Shown: piece by piece, positions 58,511 to 64,000 of the stretch
How positions within the stretch are numbered: position 1 is the first letter of the stretch
Layout: each line of letters starts with the position of its first letter
Origin: JACQFK01 sp036383955
Lineage (GTDB): Bacteria > Planctomycetota > MHYJ01 > JACPRB01
Assembly: GCA_036383955.1 (NCBI GenBank)
Contig: DASVNH010000008.1
Coordinates: 1 to 64,000 of the forward strand
DNA length: 64,000 bases
Direction: 5' to 3'
Made by a program: the position numbers and the translations under genes
Notes under the pieces: generated by a model
What the model was told of the DNA's origin: nothing
The model's database searches: none
What the model saw: the letters and a program-made list of their open reading frames with translations, nothing else

Positions 58511-60098
58511 GGCGGAGCTCCGGGAAATGCTTCGCCACGTCCGCCGCGACCTCGGGACGTCGGACCGCCGCGCGCACGATCGCCGCCAGCCCGGCCCGGA
58601 ACTCCGGCGCGCGGACCGAGCGGGCGGCGACCGCCAGCAGCGGCAGCAGCCGCGGCGCCTGGGCGGGGTCGCGCTCGATCGCGTCGGCGAGCTGACCGGC
58701 GGCGAGCCGCTTGGCCCGGCCGCCGCGGTGGATGTTGAGCAGCACGGTCGCCCAGATCGTCTCGAGCGGCGCGCGGACGAGCAGCACGCGCAGGGCCGTG
58801 TCGATCGTCGCGAACGCCTCGAGGTGGCCGACGATGGCCAGCCGCACGTCGTCGTACGGCGTCTCCACGATCTTCGACCAGAGGTCGAGCCGGTGCCGCG
58901 CCTTCTTCTCGTCCGAGAACCACGCCCACGCGGCGTCGCGCGTCTCGCGAAGCCGGGCGTCGAGGAACGCCAGGATCCACTCCGGGTCGAAGTCCGGCCG
59001 GGGCGCGAGAGCCTCGCGGGCGAGGCGGACGGCCTCCGCCGCCGCGACGCCGGCGCGGACCCCGGCGAGCCGGAGGGCGTCGTCCGTCGAAAGCGTCCGG
59101 CCCTTGAGCCAGCCGACCGCCAGGCGCGCGACGGGGCCGAGGGGCGCGACGGCCCACAGCAGGAGGCGGTCGGTCGGAACTTTCGAGGGGTCGACGACCT
59201 TCGCCATGATGTCGCACACGGCGGAGAGGACGTCGAGGTTCTTCGATTCCAGCAGCCGGAGCCAGGCTTCCATCGGGACGGACTCGAGGCCGGCGGCGCG
59301 GCCGAGGAGCTCGACGCCCAGCGCGTGGACCTCCGGCTCGGCGTGCTCCAGCATCTCGACGACGCGGGCGAAGTCGACTTTCTCGAGCAGGTTCCGGGAC
59401 TTGAGCAGGGCGAGGGCCCAGCGCCGGACGGGGCGGGCGCGGGCGCCGAGGAAGACCCGGAAGACGGCCTCCGGGGGCCAGGCGTCGGGATAGGCGGGGG
59501 CGGGCTTGAGCTCCTTGAGCGCGCGGCCGCCGCGCACGAACCAGCCGTGGCGCCGCGCCCAGAGGACGTCGGAGTGGTGGAAGAGGGCGTGGATCAGGCC
59601 CCACTGGTCGAGGAAGCGGACGCCGTCGCGGATGGCCGCGTCCTCGTAGCGCGGGATCGCCTCGAGGATCGCCGCGAGATAGCGCTTCGGATCCTGGAAG
59701 CCGAGCCTGCGGAAGTAGCGCCACGCGCGGCGCCGCAGATAGTGGCGGGTGTGGACGCTGAAGGTGCCGGGGAACGCGCGCTCGGTCCGGAGCCGGCCGC
59801 CCCCGTCGTCGCTCCGCCGCACGGCGCCGTCGAGGGCCGTCATGAGGACGGCCATGGCGCGATCGTTCGCGGCGTCCTCGGCGGTCTTGAAGAGCTTCTT
59901 GAGGAGGAAGCGCTGGTTCTGCGCGCCGAGGGCGCGCGCGGCGTAGGCGGCGAGGTGGTCGAGGGCCCAGGGGCGGGGATCGGCGATCCATTTCGCGGCG
60001 AAGCCGGCGAGGGTTTTGGGGGCGGCGACTTTGAGGATCTCCTCGATGAAGCGCGCGTCGCCAGCCGCGAAGAGCTCTTCGATCAGGAGGACGGACAC
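58500..60098 (-). CDS. ARM/HEAT-repeat protein of the retron
   Basis: A 532-residue all-helical protein with successive ARM/HEAT-like pairs (FIEEILKVAAPKTLAGFAAKWI, WALDHLAAYAARALGAQNQRFLLKKLF, VVEMLEHAEPEVHALGVELLGRAAG, DDVRLAIVGHLEAFATIDTALRVLLV, EFRAGLAAIVRAAVRRPEVAADV). GTG start at 60098 with GGGAG just upstream. It is the first gene of the retron unit ARM-SWIM-RNA-RT. Helical-repeat proteins of this kind accompany SWIM proteins in some retrons and probably scaffold the effector. Confidence 0.82.
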   Translation of the reverse strand: MSVLLIEELFAAGDARFIEEILKVAAPKTLAGFAAKWIADPRPWALDHLAAYAARALGAQNQRFLLKKLFKTAEDAANDRAMAVLMTALDGAVRRSDDGGGRLRTERAFPGTFSVHTRHYLRRRAWRYFRRLGFQDPKRYLAAILEAIPRYEDAAIRDGVRFLDQWGLIHALFHHSDVLWARRHGWFVRGGRALKELKPAPAYPDAWPPEAVFRVFLGARARPVRRWALALLKSRNLLEKVDFARVVEMLEHAEPEVHALGVELLGRAAGLESVPMEAWLRLLESKNLDVLSAVCDIMAKVVDPSKVPTDRLLLWAVAPLGPVARLAVGWLKGRTLSTDDALRLAGVRAGVAAAEAVRLAREALAPRPDFDPEWILAFLDARLRETRDAAWAWFSDEKKARHRLDLWSKIVETPYDDVRLAIVGHLEAFATIDTALRVLLVRAPLETIWATVLLNIHRGGRAKRLAAGQLADAIERDPAQAPRLLPLLAVAARSVRAPEFRAGLAAIVRAAVRRPEVAADVAKHFPELRLVL

Positions 60099-60147
60099 GC
60101 TCCCGATTGAACGCCCGGTCCGCCGGGGACGTCAAGAAAAAGGGGGG

Positions 60148-61299
60148 CTACTTCTTCGCCGGTTCCGCCACGGACTCCGCGAAGAGGCGCAGGCCCTTGG
60201 CGCGGCCGCGCAGCTCGCGCAGGTCCTCGAGCTCGGACTCGAGGCGCTTCATCTCCCGCTCCACCCGGACCCGGGTCTCCTCGAGCTCGCGGCGGCTGCG
60301 GCCCTTGACCTCGGCCAGCAGCGCGGCGAGGTCGATCTTGACCTCCGGCGCGGCGGCCGGCGCGCTCGCGGCCTTGCAGCGGTCGCGCAGCTCCCGGATC
60401 CGCTTCTCCATCTCGGCGGCGTCGGGGACGCGGACCGACAGCCAGGTCCGCGCCGCCTCCCACTGCACGTCCTCGTCCCAGATCCCGGTCCGCCAGATCA
60501 GGTGCAGCTGCCCTTTCAGGTCGGTGGCGGCCACGCTCTCCCCGACCCGCACCGCGCCTTCGCGCCCCTGCACGCCGAACTTCCGGCAGAGCTCGCCGTG
60601 GCGCTTCTGCAGCTCCGCCATGCTCGGCGCCTCGATCGTCCGGCCCGGGACGACGAGCGTCACCCGGCCGTCGCCCATCTGCACGACTTCCACCGCCGCG
60701 CCGTCGACCGTGTTCTTCACGACCACCCGCTTTTCCTTCGCGGCGGCCGGATCGGGCGGCGGCGTCAGGTCCTTCTCGAGCCGCCGCGCGATCGTCGAGG
60801 CCGCCACGTTGAGCACCAGCGCCGCCGGATCCTGCCGCTTCTCGGGCTCCGCCGCCCCGCGCACGAACTCCAGGTCCGCCGCCGCCTCGGTCCGCAGCTG
60901 CCGGATCTGGGCGCCGCGCGCTTCCCGGCCCCGCAGCGACTCCGCGACTTCCAGCTCCTCGGGCGTGGCGCGCGACAGCCCCATCGCGTAGGCGACGAGG
61001 CCGACGGTGACGCCGATGACGGCCGCCGCCGCCAGGCGCGCGGGAAACACCAGGCGCCGGCGCGCCGTCTTCGCCATGCCCTCGACGGTCCGCTCGCGCT
61101 CGCCGCCCCGGGGCTCCGCCCCTTCCAGCGAGCGGTCGAACGCCCCGCGCAGCGCGCCGGACAGCGCCCGGCGCTTCTCCACCTGGCGGGCGCAGGCCGC
61201 GCAGCGGCCCGCGTGGGCCTCCAGGGCCGGCCGGCGCTCGGCCTCGAGCTCGCCGTCGAGGTAGAGGTCCAGGACTTCGTTCACTTCACCGCAGGTCAT
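60148..61299 (-). CDS. Transmembrane anti-sigma factor with zinc-binding domain
   Basis: A 383-residue protein. The N-terminal zf-HC2 domain has MTCGEVNEVLDLYLDGEL and HAGRCAAC (H29, C33, C36; C3 also a ligand). A transmembrane helix lies at about 86-108 (LAAAAVIGVTVGLVAYAMG). The outer part is helical and coiled-coil rich (ELEETRVRVEREMKRLESELEDLRELRG). It overlaps the ECF sigma gene by 14 nt and should hold that sigma factor at the membrane until a signal arrives. Confidence 0.87.
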   Translation of the reverse strand: MTCGEVNEVLDLYLDGELEAERRPALEAHAGRCAACARQVEKRRALSGALRGAFDRSLEGAEPRGGERERTVEGMAKTARRRLVFPARLAAAAVIGVTVGLVAYAMGLSRATPEELEVAESLRGREARGAQIRQLRTEAAADLEFVRGAAEPEKRQDPAALVLNVAASTIARRLEKDLTPPPDPAAAKEKRVVVKNTVDGAAVEVVQMGDGRVTLVVPGRTIEAPSMAELQKRHGELCRKFGVQGREGAVRVGESVAATDLKGQLHLIWRTGIWDEDVQWEAARTWLSVRVPDAAEMEKRIRELRDRCKAASAPAAAPEVKIDLAALLAEVKGRSRRELEETRVRVEREMKRLESELEDLRELRGRAKGLRLFAESVAEPAKK

Positions 61300-61894
61300 C
61301 GCTCTTCTCCACCAGGGTCTTCAGCCGTTCCCGCGCCTCGAACAGGCGCGAGCGCACGGTGCCGATCGGGCATTCCATCGCCTGAGCGATGTCGGCGTAT
61401 TTCAGGCCGTCGACGTAAAACAGCACCAGCGTCGTCCGCAGCTCCTCGGGCAGGTCTTTCACGCGCTCGAGGATTTCCCGGACGCCTTTCTCGAGCGTGG
61501 AGGGCGGAGGGGCCGGGAGCCGCTCGCTTTCGCCTTCCAGGGGCGCGAGCCGCCAGCGCTTCCGGCCGCGCAGCCACATCGTGTACTGATTGCGGAGGAT
61601 CGACACCAGCCAGGTCCCGACCTGGGCCTCGCCGCGGAAGGAGGGGAACGCGCGCACCGCCGCCAGGAAGGTTTCCTGGGCGAGGTCCGAGGCCGCCTCG
61701 ACTCCCGCCATCGCGTAGGCGAGGCGGTGGATCCGGCCGTAGTGCCGGCGGGCCAGCTCGTCGAAGGCGTCCCGACGTCCCGCGCGGCACGCGGCGACGA
61801 GGTCGGCCTCGGTCGGGAACGGGGAGACCGGTTCCATGCGTTTCAGCAGCGGCTGGACCGGAAGCTCTTCAACGACCGACGGGGGCGATTCCAC
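61286..61894 (-). CDS. ECF sigma factor
   Basis: A 202-residue sigma-70 family protein: region 2 with ADLVAACRAGRRDAFDELARRHYGRIHRLAYAMAG, DLAQETFLAAVRAFPSFRGEAQVGTWLVSILRN; region 4 with LPEELRTTLVLFYVDGLKYADIAQAMECPIGTVRSRLFEARERL (complete helix-turn-helix). GTG start at 61894. A TACTAA box 6 nt before the start hints at leaderless transcription. Controlled by the anti-sigma gene it overlaps. Confidence 0.9.
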   Translation of the reverse strand: MESPPSVVEELPVQPLLKRMEPVSPFPTEADLVAACRAGRRDAFDELARRHYGRIHRLAYAMAGVEAASDLAQETFLAAVRAFPSFRGEAQVGTWLVSILRNQYTMWLRGRKRWRLAPLEGESERLPAPPPSTLEKGVREILERVKDLPEELRTTLVLFYVDGLKYADIAQAMECPIGTVRSRLFEARERLKTLVEKSDDLR

Positions 61895-61935
61895 GGTCCA
61901 TTAGTAGGCCCCGCCCCTCCAAAGTTCGAAGGAAA

Positions 61936-64000
61936 CTACTGGCCCACGAAATCCGTCCCGCCCACCGCCGCGGGCGTGGGGACGATGGATCCGGCCACCG
62001 GCGCGGTGACCGCGACGCCCGTCGCGTCGCGTCCGTCGAAATGGATGTCGCCGCCGATCGTGCCGCTCGCGGTGATGGTGCCGCTGTTGACGACGATGCC
62101 GCCGGTCGCGCTGTTCGCGCCGGACGTCGCCAGGGGGCCGTCCGCGTCGAAGATCACGGCCATGACGAGGATGTTGCCGAGGGTGACGTTGTTGTTGTCG
62201 CCGTCGGTGCGGGCCGCGCCGGCGGTCGGGCCGGTGCCGCCGGACACGTTGATCGTCGAGCCGGCCGTGAGCGTGAGGTCGCCGCCCCCGTTGGCGCCGT
62301 CGCTGTCGCTGTGGGCCTCGACGGCGCCGCCGAGGCCGCCGAAGCCGGTGGCGCCGAGCGCCGGGCCGCCGAGCGCGGTGATCGTCGCGGTGATGGACAG
62401 GAACTGGTCGCGGGTGGAGAGCTGGATCTCGCCGCCGCTGCCGCCGACCAGGACGCCCGTCGAGGCGCCGCCGTTGGAGGTGATCGACGCGCCCGTCGTG
62501 AGGGCGAGGAAGCCCGAGGCGCTGTCGGCGCGCAGCTGGACGCGGCCGCCCCGCGCGCCGGCCACGCCGGTCGCGAGGGCCGCCGTGGAGCCGCCGCCGT
62601 TCACGGTCAGCGCGGCGGCGTAGAGGAAGCTCCCGCCGGTCAAGCCGGCGCGGAGCTCGACTTCCCCGCCGATCCCCGGCGTGGCGTCGGAGTTTCCGCC
62701 CGCGGAGACGAGGATGCCGGAGACGGTGAGATCGCCTTCGAGCGTGATCATGCGGAGGCGGCCGCCCAGGCCCCCGGCCTGGCCGCCGGCCCCGGTGCCG
62801 CCGGACAGCGTGATGGACGAAGACGAGACGATGTGGCCGATCGAGAGGGCCTCCCCGTTGGTGAACACGTCCAGGTCGCCGCCCGCGCCGCCCTGGGCGC
62901 CGCCGGACGTCGCGCCCGTGGTCCGGATCGCGCCGGTGAGCGAGATGTCCCCGACCGCGGCGCCCGCGAGCGCGAGCGTCTGGACGGTCACGTCGCCGCC
63001 GGCCCCGCCGGTGCCCGTGCCCGTCGCGCCGCCCGACGTCGTCACCGGGCCGGTCACCGTCAGGTCGCCGCCGCCCTGGATCAGGACGGGCCCGCCGACG
63101 CCGCCGTCGCCGGCCCCGATCCCCGCGCCGCCCGAGGTCACGATGAGGCCTTCCAACAGTAACGAGATGGGATGGACGCCGATGTTCGTGCCGCCGCCGC
63201 TCGTGAAGGCGCCGTCGTTCATCAGCTGGACGTCGCCGCCCGCGCCGCCGTCGGCCGGGCCCGCGCCGAGGCCGGGACCGCCCCGGGCGTCGAGATCCGA
63301 CGCGACGGTGACGAGGCCGGAGTCGCTTTTCAAGAAGATGTCGCCGCCGTCGCCGGCCGTCGCGCCCCCGCCGCCCCCGGCCGTCGTGAACGACCCGAGC
63401 CCGAGGTCCGCGGAGAGGACGCCGCCCGCCTGGCCGATGCGGAGGCCGCCGCCGTTGCCGCCCGCGATCGCGCCGGCGTTCGCGGTGGCCGCGCCGCCGC
63501 GGAGGTCGATCGATCCGAAGACCTTCACGTGGACGAGGCTGTTGGTGACGACGTCCCCGCCGTCGCCGCCGCTGGCGCCGGCGCCGCCGCCGGTGGCCGT
63601 GCCGCCGACGAGCGCGAGGGTGGCCGCGAGGTCGACCGAGGCGTCGCCGGTCAGCGTGAGGTCGCCCGCGTCGCCGCCCGCCGGGGTGGCGACGGCATCC
63701 GTCGACGCGCCGCCGGAGGTGGTGATCGAGGCGAGGGCGTGGAGGCTGGTGGAGGACGTCAGGTTCACGTTCGCGCCCGTGCCGCCGGCGTTGGTGCCGG
63801 AGCCGCCGCCGCTGAGCACGATCGAGCCCGCGTGGAGGACGAGGGGGCCGCCGGAGGCGTTCAGGGCGACGACGCCGCCGTCGCCGCCGCCGCCGGTGGC
63901 GTTGGCTTCGCCGGAGGCGTCGAGGGTGCCGTTGACGACGATCCGCGCGGCGTTGATCGTGATCGTGCCGGCGTCGTTGCCGTCGAGGGTGCCGTCGACG
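61936..64000 (-). CDS. Giant Gly/Ser/Thr-rich beta-helix protein, N-terminus beyond the window
   Basis: The reading frame stays open to the right edge; 688 codons are seen, ending FVGQ-stop. The protein is built of short repeats such as GGSGGEIQLSTRD, GGAGGDVTV and TSGGATGTGTGGAGGD, rich in Gly, Ala, Ser, Thr, Val and Asp and poor in Lys and Cys. This fits a beta-helix adhesin or a haemagglutinin-like surface protein. No anchor or sorting signal is visible at the C-terminus; the signal peptide would be outside the window. Confidence 0.75.
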   Translation of the reverse strand, partial: VDGTLDGNDAGTITINAARIVVNGTLDASGEANATGGGGDGGVVALNASGGPLVLHAGSIVLSGGGSGTNAGGTGANVNLTSSTSLHALASITTSGGASTDAVATPAGGDAGDLTLTGDASVDLAATLALVGGTATGGGAGASGGDGGDVVTNSLVHVKVFGSIDLRGGAATANAGAIAGGNGGGLRIGQAGGVLSADLGLGSFTTAGGGGGATAGDGGDIFLKSDSGLVTVASDLDARGGPGLGAGPADGGAGGDVQLMNDGAFTSGGGTNIGVHPISLLLEGLIVTSGGAGIGAGDGGVGGPVLIQGGGDLTVTGPVTTSGGATGTGTGGAGGDVTVQTLALAGAAVGDISLTGAIRTTGATSGGAQGGAGGDLDVFTNGEALSIGHIVSSSSITLSGGTGAGGQAGGLGGRLRMITLEGDLTVSGILVSAGGNSDATPGIGGEVELRAGLTGGSFLYAAALTVNGGGSTAALATGVAGARGGRVQLRADSASGFLALTTGASITSNGGASTGVLVGGSGGEIQLSTRDQFLSITATITALGGPALGATGFGGLGGAVEAHSDSDGANGGGDLTLTAGSTINVSGGTGPTAGAARTDGDNNNVTLGNILVMAVIFDADGPLATSGANSATGGIVVNSGTITASGTIGGDIHFDGRDATGVAVTAPVAGSIVPTPAAVGGTDFVGQ

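Overview
The window is high-GC, gene-dense DNA that looks like a planctomycete (phylum Planctomycetota), probably from an uncultured lineage. The evidence is the lineage-typical gene set: three DUF1501 proteins, two DUF1549/DUF1553 proteins (one with a PSCyt1-type CxxCH motif), a DUF1080 (3-keto-glycoside hydrolase-like) protein, a sulfatase, Tat-type Gfo/Idh/MocA and sugar isomerase proteins, and ECF sigma factors paired with Ser/Thr kinases or anti-sigma factors. Genes often overlap by 4 nt (ATGA, GTGA or TTGA). Many exported proteins have very short signal sequences ending in Gln, and several promoters imply leaderless mRNAs.

Layout. 1-3.3 kb: murQ (cut by the left edge), an aminotransferase and a pyruvyl-transferase-like protein. 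3.4-12.3 kb: DUF1501/DUF1549 operon, ECF sigma factor coupled to a Ser/Thr kinase, and a sulfatase. 12.3-23.4 kb: a GntR/LacI-type regulator divergent from the sulfatase, a hybrid histidine kinase plus response regulator, a PIG-L deacetylase, a three-gene 3-keto-sugar operon, and a PSCyt1-DUF1549-DUF1553/DUF1501 pair. A shared 18-bp motif suggests the regulator controls both the sulfatase and the 3-keto-sugar region. 23.4-28.5 kb: secreted proteins of unknown function and a membrane redoxin. 28.5-35.3 kb: the housekeeping block glmU-prs-rplY-pth-rpsF-ssb-rpsR-rplI-dnaB, all on the minus strand. 35.3-39.5 kb: a second ssb, a SnoaL-like lipoprotein, a GT-C membrane glycosyltransferase and a lone DUF1501 protein.

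39.6-44.0 kb holds a tight four-gene minus-strand operon: a poly-serine protein, a GT9 glycosyltransferase, a GT2-like glycosyltransferase and a Ser/Thr kinase with WD40 repeats. It reads as a possible system for modifying a serine-rich protein. 44.2-50.2 kb: FAD oxidoreductase, TPR protein and two PQQ-type beta-propellers. 50.2-55.1 kb: a zinc-uptake region (His/Cys-rich protein, barrel protein, ZnuA-like binding protein, ZnuB-like permease fused to helical repeats, NicO-like transporter). 55.1-60.1 kb: a retron made of an ARM/HEAT-repeat protein, a SWIM zinc-finger protein, a recognisable msr-msd RNA and a retron reverse transcriptase; the gene content matches what I recall as type XIII. 60.1-64 kb: ECF sigma/anti-sigma pair and the 3' part of a giant Gly-rich repeat protein that runs off the right edge.

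A second layer of structure sits at gene ends. Many 3' boundaries carry long inverted repeats built from short tandem words (GGTACC, GGTCCAG, GGCCTAG, CACMGAG, CCGGAA), usually around a C-run/G-run core, or long AT-richer hairpins whose sequence differs at each site. Stop codons often lie inside or next to these elements. No rRNA, tRNA, CRISPR array or insertion sequence was recognised.
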